NCBI GenBank assembly: GCA_025774245.1
Contig: JALGWI010000002.1
Coordinates: forward strand, 98,648-162,647
Direction: 5' to 3'
Origin: a bacterium
Lineage (GTDB): Bacteria; Joyebacterota; Joyebacteria; Joyebacterales; Joyebacteraceae
DNA length: 64,000 nucleotides
Part shown: in pieces, positions 1 to 11,015 of the stretch
Layout: every line of letters starts with the position of its first letter
Position numbering within the stretch: position 1 is the stretch's first letter
Notes under the pieces: model-generated
Told to the model about the DNA's origin: nothing
What the model saw: only the letters and a program-made list of their open reading frames with translations
The model's database searches: none
Program-made: the position numbers and the translations under genes

Positions 1-144
1 GCCGTTCCTTCTCGAGTCCCAGCCCACGACGATGTCGCCCCGTGCCATGAGCGCGAACGCGAGTCCGTAACGCCTGGCCACATCGGGCGTGATGTCCTCG
101 CCGACGATTCCTCGGACGCCGGAGACGCTCCTGATGAGACTCAT
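1..144 (-). CDS. Partial phosphohexomutase (phosphoglucomutase/phosphomannomutase family), N-terminus only, runs off the left edge
   Basis: Minus-strand reading from ATG at 144: MSLIRSVSGVRGIVGEDITPDVARRYGLAFALMARGDIVVGWDSRRNG, the typical N-terminus of alpha-D-phosphohexomutases. Confidence 0.8.
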   Translation of the reverse strand, partial: MSLIRSVSGVRGIVGEDITPDVARRYGLAFALMARGDIVVGWDSRRNG

Positions 145-171
145 GCTCGCTCGACTCCTCCCGTGGTTCGG

Positions 172-2349
172 TCAGGGTGATTGGGCCGGGGCCTCGTCCT
201 GCCCGGGCTCGACGCCCGGCGCGTTGTTCTGGTCGGCGCTGTCGGGCGGCGCCTGCGCGGCGTCTGCCTCGGTGGCGTCCGTCTCCACGGTGGGCGTCTC
301 CGCGGCGTCCACCTCAGCGGAGGCTGGCTCCGACTGCTCGTTCGTCGGGGGCGGCTCGTCCGGAGGCTCCTCCTGCGTCGCCTGCTCGACCGGCGGCTCC
401 AGGCTCTCGGGAGCCGCGTCGGCGTCAGCGCCGTCGATCCCGCCTTCAACGCCACCCTCGATCCCACCTTCAACGCCACCCTCGACGCCACCTTCGACGG
501 CGTCCTCGGTCCCGCCCTCCGCGTCCACTTCGACGGGCGGCCCGGCGGAAGGAGGCCCTTCCGTCGCGGCTGCCTCCACCGCGGCCGCCTTCGTCGCGGC
601 GCTCTCCACTCCGAGGCCGGTCATCGGCGGCCCGACCAGCGGGATCGGCTCGATGCCGAGCCGCTCGCGCGCGGCGTTGGCCTGCTCGGTGCGCGGGAAC
701 CTGCCGATCACACCCCGGTACCAGTTGAGCGCGGCGGCGGTATCGCCGACGGCGGTCTCGAGCGCCCAGGCGACGGCGAGCCCCGCCCTCGGTGCGGCCT
801 CGCTCGTCGGGTAGTCCTCCACGACCTTCTTGTACTGAACGAGCGCCTTGTCGACGTTCTCGATCCGGAAGAGGTAGATCTCGCCCAGATGGAAGTACGC
901 GTCGGCGATCTCCTCATCCGGGGGGCCGGTCGCGCGGGGCTCTGCCCTCGCATCCGGCGGGCGTTCCGTCTGCGCGGGATCGGGTCGGCCGGGCTCGCCA
1001 CCCTGCTGACCTTCGGGACCGGCCATTCCGGGCAAAGGGTCGACACCGGCCGCGGCGAGGGAATCGGGCGGCCCGGTCTCAACGCCCTCCCCGGTCGGGG
1101 GCGAGAGCGCCGTCACGTGCGCCGTGTCGACGATCGAAGTGGCAGCTCCGGAGGAGTCCGCCGCCGCTCCCGGTCCCTCGCCCGTCCCTTCGGTCACGCC
1201 TGGCTCGGCGGTCTCCTCTGCCTCCGAGGCGGCCTCGCCCGCAGCCGCCGTGGCCGCGACCGACGTTCCTCGCTCTATGGTCGCTATGAAGCGTTTCATC
1301 GCCTCGACGTCACGGGCGGCCTGGGTCGCGATCTCGCCGGCCTCGCTCCGCGGGGCCTCCTCCCGCGCCTTCTCGAACGACGCCAGGGCCTCGTCGAGCG
1401 ACTCCAGCCAGTCGCGATGGATCAGGCCGATCCTGTAGTGGGCCGCGGCCGAGGCGTCCGATCTCGGGTGGCCGAGATAGACCCCCTCGTACGTCGAGAT
1501 CGCCTTCTCGAGATCGCCGAGCTCCTCGTACCCTCGCGCCTTGAGAAGGAGGATTCGATCCAGGTTATCCTGATCGATGGTCCGACGCTCGAGATCTTCG
1601 AGGATGACGAGCCCCTCCTCGATGTCGCCCGGGGTGAGTTTGACCTCCGAGAGCTTGAGCCTCGCCTCGAAGAGAAGCTGGCCCACCGCGTCCTCGTCGG
1701 CGACGGCCGCGTAGTGGCGAGCCGAGTCGAGGTACCGCTCGAGCGCCAGGTAGCACTCCGCGGCGCTGAAGTGGATCTCGGCGGCCCGGTCGCTGTCGGG
1801 GAAGCGCTCGAGCGCCTCCGTGTAGACCGCGGCCGCTTCCTCGTAGAGTTCCCTCTCCTTGAGACCCTCGCCGATCAGAAAGAGCGCGTCGTCGGAGAGA
1901 TCGTGAGGCGGATCGGCGTTGGCCAGATCCTCGAGGAGGCTCTCGGCCGAGATGGTGCTGCCCTTGGCCACCATGACGGCGGCGAGCATGTACTCGGCCT
2001 CGGGTCTGAGCTCGCTGTTCGGGTGGACGGCGAGGAACTCCGTGAGCTTGGACTCCGCGCTCTCGTACTTGCCCTGGTAGTAGAGCGAGCTTCCTATGAG
2101 CAGGTACGCGTCGTCGGCCCAGCTCGTGTCGGCGTGCTTGCGGAGCACGACCCCGCTCTTCTCGATCGCGCGCTCGTAGAGCTCAATCTCCTGGGCGCCC
2201 GGCTCGGAGTCGGGAGGGCGTTCCTCCCGGAGGGTCGCGGCCTCCTCGGCGGCGAGCTCGGCGTTGTGGAAGGTGTTGTAGTACACGCAGCTCTGTGAGG
2301 AGATGAGCGCGAGGGAGATGAGAAGGAGAACGGGGGATCTCTTCAACAC
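172..2349 (-). CDS. TPR-repeat lipoprotein (BamD/YbgF-like outer-membrane assembly/tol-pal type)
   Basis: N-terminal signal with lipobox-like 'SSQSC'; multiple TPR-like units (YLLIGSSLYYQGKYESAESKLTEFL, YFHLGEIYLFRIENVDKALVQYKKVV); low-complexity acidic C-terminus. Confidence 0.75.
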   Translation of the reverse strand: MLKRSPVLLLISLALISSQSCVYYNTFHNAELAAEEAATLREERPPDSEPGAQEIELYERAIEKSGVVLRKHADTSWADDAYLLIGSSLYYQGKYESAESKLTEFLAVHPNSELRPEAEYMLAAVMVAKGSTISAESLLEDLANADPPHDLSDDALFLIGEGLKERELYEEAAAVYTEALERFPDSDRAAEIHFSAAECYLALERYLDSARHYAAVADEDAVGQLLFEARLKLSEVKLTPGDIEEGLVILEDLERRTIDQDNLDRILLLKARGYEELGDLEKAISTYEGVYLGHPRSDASAAAHYRIGLIHRDWLESLDEALASFEKAREEAPRSEAGEIATQAARDVEAMKRFIATIERGTSVAATAAAGEAASEAEETAEPGVTEGTGEGPGAAADSSGAATSIVDTAHVTALSPPTGEGVETGPPDSLAAAGVDPLPGMAGPEGQQGGEPGRPDPAQTERPPDARAEPRATGPPDEEIADAYFHLGEIYLFRIENVDKALVQYKKVVEDYPTSEAAPRAGLAVAWALETAVGDTAAALNWYRGVIGRFPRTEQANAARERLGIEPIPLVGPPMTGLGVESAATKAAAVEAAATEGPPSAGPPVEVDAEGGTEDAVEGGVEGGVEGGIEGGVEGGIDGADADAAPESLEPPVEQATQEEPPDEPPPTNEQSEPASAEVDAAETPTVETDATEADAAQAPPDSADQNNAPGVEPGQDEAPAQSP
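433..500 (-). repeat. Short in-frame tandem repeat coding (V/I)EGG units
   Basis: Protein segment VEGGVEGGVEGGIEGGVEGGIDG; DNA is a degenerate ~12-nt unit (ccttcaacgcca / cctcgatcccac). Confidence 0.8.
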
Positions 2350-2419
2350 GGGTTCGTCTGACTCCTTCGGAGGTCTGAGCGAGACAGCAGCAGCGGGATC
2401 GGGAGATCCGTTCCAGCTC

Positions 2420-3919
<1,500 letters not shown>

Positions 3920-3923
<4 letters not shown>

Positions 3924-4756
3924 GCGGCACCTCCCCGGCTCCCCGCGAGCACGCCCTCGACGACTTCGCCGACGGTCACGGCCGCCTCCGGGATCGGGTA
4001 TCCGGCCTCGCGGAGCCGCGCCGCGATCTCCATGGCCGAAGGGCGCGCGAGCCCCCATTCCGCCAGACGGTCTGATCGGCGGAAGAGCTCGCCCGGCGAC
4101 CCGTCGAACACCACGCGTCCGCCCGCGAGAACGATCGCCCTCGACGAGAGCGTGATCTCGTCCGGGAACTGCGTGACGTGGATGACCGTCCGCGCCGTGT
4201 CGCGCCCAAGCTCCCGGAGGATCTCCCACACCTCTCGCCGCCCGACGCCGTCGAGGAGCGAGGTCGGCTCGTCGAGAGCGAGGCAGTCGGGGCGCATCGC
4301 GAGCACGGCCGCGATCGCGACGCGCTGCTTCTCGCCACCCGAGAGCCGGTGCGGCGCCCGGTCGCGGAGACGGACGAGGTCGAGTCGCTCGAGCGCCTCC
4401 TCGATCCTCGCCGCGATCTCGCCGGACGGCAGACCCAGGTTCTCCATCCCGAAAGCGAGCTCCCGTTCGACGGTCGTGCTCACGAGCTGGTTGTCCGGGT
4501 TCTGGAAGATGAGGCCGACGCGACGGCGGACCTCCCAGACGTTAGCGGGGTCGCTCGTGTCGAGCCCGTCGACGATGACGCGTCCGCTCGTCGGAAGAAG
4601 GAGGGCGTTCAGGAGCCTGACGAGGCTCGTCTTGCCGGAGCCGCTCGGCCCCACGATCGCGACGGCCTCGCCCTCGCCGATCGTGAGGCTCACGTCGGTG
4701 AGAGCAGCCCGCGCGGCGCCGTCGTAGGTCAGGTTGACGTTCGAGAGTTCGATCAA
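3920..4756 (-). CDS. ECF-type ABC transporter ATP-binding protein (first of pair)
   Basis: Walker A GPSGSGKTS, FQNPDNQLVSTTVERELAFGMENLGLP (EcfA-type Q-loop), LSGGEKQRVAIA. Confidence 0.9.
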
Positions 4757-4786
4757 GCGTCGTCCCCGCTCTCGCTCGTGCCGGTG

Positions 4787-5605
4787 CTATCGGTCCTCTG
4801 CACCCGCGCCCCTCGCCAGCTCCTCGAGCCTCGCGCGCGCCCTGCCCGCCCAGACGCCGTCGGGGAAACGCCTCAGATAGGAATCGAGATGGACGATCGC
4901 CTCTCCCCGCCGCCCGAGCTGGAGCTCCGCGATCGCTCTGGAGTAGTGCGCGTCCTCGAGGTCGGGGTCGATGTCGAGAACCCGCTCGAAGGCCGAGAGG
5001 GCCTGTTCGGTCCGGCCCTCATCGAAGTAGGCCTTCCCGAGCGCGAAGAGGGCGTCGGGATCGTCGGGCCTCAAGGCGGTCGCCCGCTCGAGCGCCGCGG
5101 CCGCGCGCGCCGTGTCGCCCCCCATCAGGAGCACGACGCCCAGGTTGTACCCGGCGTCGAAGAACTGGGGATCGGCCGTGAGTGCCGCGCGAAACTCCTC
5201 CTCGGCTTTCTGGAGGTCGCCGCGCTCGGCGAACGTGGTCCCGCGGTTGTAGAGGATCTTCGCCTCGGTCCTCCGCTTGTAGCGCGACACGTCCTCCTCG
5301 CCGACCGGCACGCGCACGAGGGCGCCCGGGTCCAGCTCGGTGTCCTCGGACACGTCGTTGACCTCGGCGAGGTAGTCGGCGGCTGCCCGGTCGCCGTAGA
5401 AGTCGTCGGCGATCGACGACAGCGTCTCGCCCCCGGAGGCCGGATACGAGATGATCTCGACGGTATCGACGCCGCTTCCGCTCGTGCCCGGATGACCCGC
5501 GCAGCCCGCGAGGAGCACGAGCACGAGGAACGCCGCCAGCGTACGCCAACGCGCCGGCGTGAGAACCGCGTCGCACCGTGTGCCCGGCCGCGTCCTAGCT
5601 TCCAT
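4787..5605 (-). CDS. LysM-like/TPR lipoprotein
   Basis: Lipobox LLAGCAG; GETLSSIADDFYGD...LDPGALVRVPV (LysM-like), followed by TPR units. Confidence 0.8.
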   Translation of the reverse strand: MEARTRPGTRCDAVLTPARWRTLAAFLVLVLLAGCAGHPGTSGSGVDTVEIISYPASGGETLSSIADDFYGDRAAADYLAEVNDVSEDTELDPGALVRVPVGEEDVSRYKRRTEAKILYNRGTTFAERGDLQKAEEEFRAALTADPQFFDAGYNLGVVLLMGGDTARAAAALERATALRPDDPDALFALGKAYFDEGRTEQALSAFERVLDIDPDLEDAHYSRAIAELQLGRRGEAIVHLDSYLRRFPDGVWAGRARARLEELARGAGAEDR

Positions 5606-6629
5606 CGACGTTCTCCTCTCCTCCCGCTCGTCCCGCCACCGCCAGCGCTCCAGCGAGCCGTGCCCGGACGCGCTCGTGCTCGTCGATCCGCACGAGTTCC
5701 GCCCGGAGCCGCGACGCTCCAGGGAAGCCGCGGAAGTACGCGACGAGGTGCTTCCTCATCTCGAAGACGCCACGCTTCTCACCCTTCTCCTCGATCATGA
5801 GATCGGCGTGCCGCATGGCGAGTTCGATCCGGTCCGCGAGAGACGGCGGCGTGGAAGCGTTGCCGGTCGCCTCGAGATCGCGCGACTGCCCGAAGATCCA
5901 CGGGTTCCCGACCGCCGCGCGGCCGATCATCACGGCGTCGCACGACGTCTCGCTCATCATTCTGAGGGCATCCTCGGGCGAGCGGACGTCGCCGCTTCCG
6001 ATCACCGGAATGCCGAGCTCCGCCTTGACGGCGCGGACGATCGACCAGTCGGCAGACCCCGTGAACCCCTGGGCCCTCGTCCTCGGGTGGACGGCAACGG
6101 CCGCGACGCCCCGGGCCTCGACCGTCCGGGCCGCCTCGACGGCGTTCGGGGAGTCGACGTCCCACCCGCTCCTGATCTTCACCGTCACGGGGAGATCGCT
6201 GGCCTCGACCACGGCCGACGCGATCTCGGCCAGGAGCCCCAGGTCGCGCATGAGGGCCGATCCGGCGCCCGACTTCACGACCTTCTTCGCGGGACACCCG
6301 GCGTTCAGGTCGATGACGTCGGGCCCCATGGCCGCGGCGGCGGCGGCGGCCCGGGCCATGCTCTCGGGCCGCGCCCCGAAGATCTGGAAGGCGATCGGGC
6401 GTTCCTCCTCGCGGAACCGCAGGAGGGCGAGCGTCTTCTCGCCGCCCCGCACGATCCCCTCGGCGCTCACCATCTCCGTCCAGACCATCGACGCGCCGGC
6501 GCGCCGGCACAGGAGCCTCATCGGGCTGTCCGTGATGCCGGCCAGGGGCGCCAGGAGGAACCTGCCGTCGAGCGCCACTCCCCCGATTGTCATGGCCGCA
6601 GTATAGGGGCCTGTGCTTCGGGCCGTCAA
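5595..6629 (-). CDS. dusB: tRNA-dihydrouridine synthase
   Basis: LAPLAGITDSPMRLLCRRAGA, DLNAGCPAKKVVKSGAGSALMRD, VTVKIRSGWD, GSGDVRSPEDA, IGRAAVGNPWIF. Confidence 0.93.
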   Translation of the reverse strand: MTARSTGPYTAAMTIGGVALDGRFLLAPLAGITDSPMRLLCRRAGASMVWTEMVSAEGIVRGGEKTLALLRFREEERPIAFQIFGARPESMARAAAAAAAMGPDVIDLNAGCPAKKVVKSGAGSALMRDLGLLAEIASAVVEASDLPVTVKIRSGWDVDSPNAVEAARTVEARGVAAVAVHPRTRAQGFTGSADWSIVRAVKAELGIPVIGSGDVRSPEDALRMMSETSCDAVMIGRAAVGNPWIFGQSRDLEATGNASTPPSLADRIELAMRHADLMIEEKGEKRGVFEMRKHLVAYFRGFPGASRLRAELVRIDEHERVRARLAGALAVAGRAGGEENVDGS

Positions 6630-6683
6630 GGAACCCCCTCTGGCCCTGCCCGCGCCCTCCGTCGCGCGTCCGAGCGGGCGGGG

Positions 6684-6719
6684 GAAAAAGCAGGGGCGGC
6701 GCAGCCTGTGCGCCGCCCC
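6684..6719 (-). terminator. Rho-independent terminator downstream of the S41 protease gene
   Basis: Minus strand GGGGCGGCGCA-CAGGC-TGCGCCGCCCC (11-bp perfect stem) followed by TGCTTTTTCCC. Confidence 0.85.
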
Positions 6720-6750
6720 GATACGATGTGGCGTTTCGCCGGAAGGGCCG

Positions 6751-8343
6751 CTAGTCGACGGCGACCGGCTCGTAGGATTCCGCGAGCGAGAAGAGATCGT
6801 CGAGCGTCGTCGCCTCGCGCGCCAGCTCGGCGGTGCGGGTCACCTGTCCGTCGCCCTCCGCCGCGATCCTGTACGCGATCTCGCGGCTCTCGTACTTCCT
6901 GGCCAGGTCGCGCCGGATCGAGAGCTCGGCGTCGGATCGCACCTCCTCGAGGTCGCTCCGCTCGTACTCGAACTCGTCCTCGACGAGGAAGTCAAGGAAC
7001 GCGTTCCACAGACGATCGTCGACGGCGAAATCGGCCGGAGGCTCAGGATGGTCGGCCGCGTAGGAGATCGCGAACTCGAAGAACTCCTCACGACGCTCGA
7101 GGTCGACGACGAGATCGGGCCTCCGGATGGCCTCGATCTCGATGTCGGGCGTGACGCCACCGCCGCCGTAGACGATCCGCCCCGCCGCGGTGTGATACTC
7201 CGGCTTCTCGACCTCGACCTCCTCGCCCTCCTCACCCTCCGCCAGCTCCTCCTCGTCCGTGTCCCACCGCTCCGGCTTCTCGATGAGCCGACCGCTCGCG
7301 ATGTACCACTTGGCGGTCGTGAGCTTCATCGCGCATTCCTTCGTGAGCGGCCTCAGGCGCATGAGCGTCTGCACCGACCCCTTGCCGAAGCTCGTGGTCC
7401 CGACGACGATGCCGCGGTCCCAGTCCTGGATCGCGCCGGCGAGAATCTCCGACGCGCTCGCGCTCCCGCCGTTGATGAGCACGAGGATCGGGAAGTCCCT
7501 CTCGTACCGCGCGGCGGTCCGCGCGTGGTAGTCGACGTTCTGCCCCTTGAGCCGACCCTTCGTGCTCACGACGAGTTCGCCACGATCGAGGAAGATGTCG
7601 CTCACGTCGACCGCCTGCGACAGGAGACCGCCGGGGTTGCTCCGAAGGTCGAGGACGAGGCTCTTCATTCCCTGGTCCTCGAGCGCCGACAGCGCCTCCC
7701 TGATCTCGTCGGCCGTCGTCCGCGAGAAACGGGAGACGCGAACGTACCCGACGCCGTCGTCGACCATGAACGAGTACGGAACGCTGTCGATCTTGATGAT
7801 GTCGCGCGTGACGGTGTAGTCGAGGAGGTCCTCGACGCCCTCCCGCAGGATCGTGATCGTGACCTCCGTGCCGGGCTCGCCGCGGAGGAGCTTGATCGCT
7901 CCGTCGACCGTGATCCCGCGGGTCGTCTCGCCTTCGATCCTGACGATCCTGTCGCCGGACTGGATTCCCAGATCGTAGGCGGGCGTTCCCTCGATGGGAC
8001 TCACGACCGTGAGGACGCCGTCGCGGACGGTGATCTGGATCCCGAGCCCCCCGAACTCACCCTCGGTCACCACCTGGAAATCGCTGAAGTCCTTCTCGTC
8101 GAGGAAGACCGAGTACGGATCGAGCGAGGAGAGCATCCCCCGGATCGCGCCGTACATGAGGTCCTTGGCGTCCACCTCCTCGACGTAGGCCCCCTCGATC
8201 TTGGCGAGCGAGTCGTTGAAGAGGTCGAGATACGTGTAGAGGTCCTTCCCCGCGCTCACCCTCTCGACGGCCCAGCCGCCGAGGACGATCCCGATGATGA
8301 GCGCCGTGAGGACAGGTGCGAATCGCCTGAATCTCCGTGTCAT
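6751..8343 (-). CDS. Carboxyl-terminal processing protease (S41, PDZ domain)
   Basis: GGLGIQITVRDGVLTVVSPIEGTPAYDLGIQSGDRIVRIEG (PDZ), LVLDLRSNPGGLL, INGGSASASEILAGAIQD, TTSFGKGSVQ (Ser-Lys dyad). Confidence 0.95.
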   Translation of the reverse strand: MTRRFRRFAPVLTALIIGIVLGGWAVERVSAGKDLYTYLDLFNDSLAKIEGAYVEEVDAKDLMYGAIRGMLSSLDPYSVFLDEKDFSDFQVVTEGEFGGLGIQITVRDGVLTVVSPIEGTPAYDLGIQSGDRIVRIEGETTRGITVDGAIKLLRGEPGTEVTITILREGVEDLLDYTVTRDIIKIDSVPYSFMVDDGVGYVRVSRFSRTTADEIREALSALEDQGMKSLVLDLRSNPGGLLSQAVDVSDIFLDRGELVVSTKGRLKGQNVDYHARTAARYERDFPILVLINGGSASASEILAGAIQDWDRGIVVGTTSFGKGSVQTLMRLRPLTKECAMKLTTAKWYIASGRLIEKPERWDTDEEELAEGEEGEEVEVEKPEYHTAAGRIVYGGGGVTPDIEIEAIRRPDLVVDLERREEFFEFAISYAADHPEPPADFAVDDRLWNAFLDFLVEDEFEYERSDLEEVRSDAELSIRRDLARKYESREIAYRIAAEGDGQVTRTAELAREATTLDDLFSLAESYEPVAVD

Positions 8344-9020
8344 GTCTGCCTTCCTCGTTGTTCGCTCTCGGGAGCGAGGAACTCGTCGATCCTGCTGACG
8401 ATGATTGCGGTGATCTCGTCCTTCGCGAGGCGCGCATCGATCGTGACGTACCTGAAAGGGTCTCGGTCGGCCGCCTGGAGATAGGCCTCCCGGACCCTCT
8501 CGTGAAACTCGAGCGCCTCGCTCTCGATCCTGTCTCGTCCGTCGGGCCGGCCGCCAGAGCGCTCGACCAGCCTCTCGAGTCCCTCCTCGGGATCGAGGTC
8601 GAGGAGGAAGGTCACATCTGGTTTGACGCCGTGTGTGGCCACATGGTTCAACGATTCGACAAGTTCGACGCCGAGCTTCCGTCCCCCTCCCTGGTAGGCC
8701 ACGCTGGCGTCCCCGTAGCGGTCGGATATCACGACCACCCCCCGCTCGAGGCCGGGCGCGACCACCCGGGCGACGTGCTCGGCACGGGACGCAAGATAGA
8801 GGAAGAGCTCGGTCTCGGGCAGCATCCCGGCCTGCCCGTGGTCGAGGAGGATGGCGCGGAGGTCCTCGCCGAGCGGGGTCCCGCCAGGTTCGCGGCTGAC
8901 GATCACGGGAACGCCCCGCGCTTCGAGGTGCAAGGCCAGGGCCGCGACCTGCGTCGATTTCCCGCAGCCCTCCACTCCCTCGAAGGTAACGAAGAGGCCC
9001 ATGAGATCGCTCGTCGGCAT
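8340..9020 (-). CDS. tmk: Thymidylate kinase
   Basis: FVTFEGVEGCGKSTQ, VSREPGGTPLGE, SDRYGDASVAYQGGGRKLG. Confidence 0.95.
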   Translation of the reverse strand: MPTSDLMGLFVTFEGVEGCGKSTQVAALALHLEARGVPVIVSREPGGTPLGEDLRAILLDHGQAGMLPETELFLYLASRAEHVARVVAPGLERGVVVISDRYGDASVAYQGGGRKLGVELVESLNHVATHGVKPDVTFLLDLDPEEGLERLVERSGGRPDGRDRIESEALEFHERVREAYLQAADRDPFRYVTIDARLAKDEITAIIVSRIDEFLAPESEQRGRQT

Positions 9021-9046
9021 CGCGTGCTCCGCTCGGGTCCGATGCG

Positions 9047-9075
9047 CCTCAGGCCGGGCACGGCCCGGCCTGAGG
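9047..9075. other. Intergenic 13-bp perfect hairpin with triloop and no T-tract
   Basis: cctcaggccgggc-acg-gcccggcctgagg between ino1 and tmk. Confidence 0.8.
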
Positions 9076-9129
9076 GATCACAGGTCTTGACGGCGCGTGT
9101 CCTGGCCGTCCGTGAGGCGAAGGAGAACG

Positions 9130-10275
9130 CTACGAGCCGGACAGCTCCTCGACGAGTTTCTCGTCGGCGACTCCCTCCGCGACCGCTCGCGGCTTCGAGT
9201 GCTCCTCGATGAACTCCTCCGTCATCCGCCTTGCGTCGTCGTCCCGGTACTGCGTCGGCGGCGACTTGAAGAAGTAGGAGGACGGGGCATCGATCGCGCC
9301 CGAGAGCCCGCTGTCGAGGGCGAGCTTCATGCAGCGCACGGCGTCGATCATGACGCCGGCGGAGTTCGGCGAGTCCCAGACCTCGAGTTTCATCTCGGCG
9401 TTCAGGGGGACGTCCCCGAACGTCGTCCCCTCCATCCGGATGTAGGCCCACTTCCTGTCGGTGAGCCACGGGACGTAGTCGGACGGGCCGATGTGCACGT
9501 TGTCCTTGCCGATGTCGTAGTCGAGCTGAGACGTCACGGCGTTCGTCTTCGAGATCTTCTTCGACTCGAGTCGCGAGCGCTCGAGCATGTTCAGGAAGTC
9601 GGTGTTGCCGCCGACGTTCAGCTGGCTCGTCCGCTCCAGTTTGACGCCGCGATCGAGGAAGAGCCTCGTCATGACGCGGTGGACGATCGTCGCGCCGACC
9701 TGCGACTTGACGTCGTCGCCCATCACCGGAAGCCCCTTCTTCTCGAAGCGCTGCTGCCAGTAGCGCTCCCGGGCGATGAAGACGGGGATGCCGTTCACGA
9801 AGCCGCACCCCGCCTCGAGGATCTGCTCGACGTACCACTTCGTCGCTTCCTCGCTCCCCACGGGGAGGAAACTGACGACGACGTCGGTCTTCGTGTCCTT
9901 CAGGAGCTCGATGATGTCCTCGGTCGGGCCGGGCGCCTTCTCGATAATCTCCGACAGGTACTTCCCCAGGCCGTCGTGCGTCATGCCCCTCGCCACACGC
10001 ACACCCAGCCTCGGCACGTCGCTGAACTTGTAGGTGTTGTTCGGCTCGGTGAAGATCGCCTCGGACACGTCCTTGCCGACCTTGTTCTTGTCGATGTCGA
10101 TCGCCGCCGAGAACTCGACGTCACCGATGTGGTAGCCGCCGAGATTCACGTGCATGAGTCCCGGCACGAAGTCGTCGCAGGCGGCGTTCTTGTAGTACTC
10201 GACGCCCTGGACGAGCGACGAGGCGCAGTTGCCGACCCCGATGATCGCGACCCTCACCTTCTTGTCTCTGGCCAT
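9130..10275 (-). CDS. ino1: Myo-inositol-1-phosphate synthase
   Basis: [70 protein letters not shown], typical of bacterial/archaeal Ino1; ATG at 10275. Confidence 0.93.
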   Translation of the reverse strand: MARDKKVRVAIIGVGNCASSLVQGVEYYKNAACDDFVPGLMHVNLGGYHIGDVEFSAAIDIDKNKVGKDVSEAIFTEPNNTYKFSDVPRLGVRVARGMTHDGLGKYLSEIIEKAPGPTEDIIELLKDTKTDVVVSFLPVGSEEATKWYVEQILEAGCGFVNGIPVFIARERYWQQRFEKKGLPVMGDDVKSQVGATIVHRVMTRLFLDRGVKLERTSQLNVGGNTDFLNMLERSRLESKKISKTNAVTSQLDYDIGKDNVHIGPSDYVPWLTDRKWAYIRMEGTTFGDVPLNAEMKLEVWDSPNSAGVMIDAVRCMKLALDSGLSGAIDAPSSYFFKSPPTQYRDDDARRMTEEFIEEHSKPRAVAEGVADEKLVEELSGS

Positions 10276-10312
10276 GGATGTAACCCCCGGAAGGACCTTG
10301 ACGCCGGCGGCC

Positions 10313-10909
10313 TCAGGCTCTCCGCTTGCCGAGGACGTACCGGATTCGCTGGAATGCTGTGACGTGCGACAGGATCGCGAGAACCCAGAGCGCCACCCGG
10401 AAGACAACGGGCCCGAGAAACGCCCCCACGATCAGAATGATCAACCGCTCCGGCCGCTCGGCGATGCCGACCTGGCAGTCCTCGCCGACGGCCTCAGCCC
10501 TGGCCCGCGTGTAGCTCACCATGAGCGACCCGGCCAGCGCAATGAGCACGACCGCCGCCGTCGCCGTCTCGGGTCCGCGCGGGGAGCGATGGAGGTAGTA
10601 GAAGAGCGCTCCCAGGAAGACGACGATCTCCGAATAACGGTCGATCGTGGAATCGAGGAAGGCGCCCGCCGGCGTCACCGTGTTCCCGGCGCGTGCGGCC
10701 GCCCCGTCGATCATGTCGCAGATCCCGGCGAGGATCAGCAAGAGACCCGCGCCGATGAAGTGCCCCCTCGCCAGACTCCAGCCCGCCAGTGCGGACAGGA
10801 CGAACCCCGCGTACGTGATCGCCGCGGGCGGAACGCCGAGGTCGGCGAGAAAACGCCCCAGAGGACTGACGAATCTTCGGATGCTGCTCTTCAACCCGCT
10901 CGCCGCCAT
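10313..10909 (-). CDS. CDP-alcohol phosphatidyltransferase (candidate phosphatidylinositol-phosphate/archaetidylinositol-phosphate synthase type)
   Basis: CDP-OH-P motif [27 protein letters not shown]; multiple TM helices; next to ino1. Confidence 0.88.
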   Translation of the reverse strand: MAASGLKSSIRRFVSPLGRFLADLGVPPAAITYAGFVLSALAGWSLARGHFIGAGLLLILAGICDMIDGAAARAGNTVTPAGAFLDSTIDRYSEIVVFLGALFYYLHRSPRGPETATAAVVLIALAGSLMVSYTRARAEAVGEDCQVGIAERPERLIILIVGAFLGPVVFRVALWVLAILSHVTAFQRIRYVLGKRRA

Positions 10910-11015
10910 CGTCGGAACGCCCGTTCCTGTCGGAGGCTACGATCGACCTATACCCAGAATACTACATCCTATCACTCCACCGAGCCGCTCGTCAAGCCCC
11001 GCCGGTGGCCACCGT

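Noticed and set aside
181-2298. 705-aa plus-strand ORF opposite the TPR lipoprotein
   Set aside because: Shadow ORF; the minus frame has signal peptide and TPR repeats.
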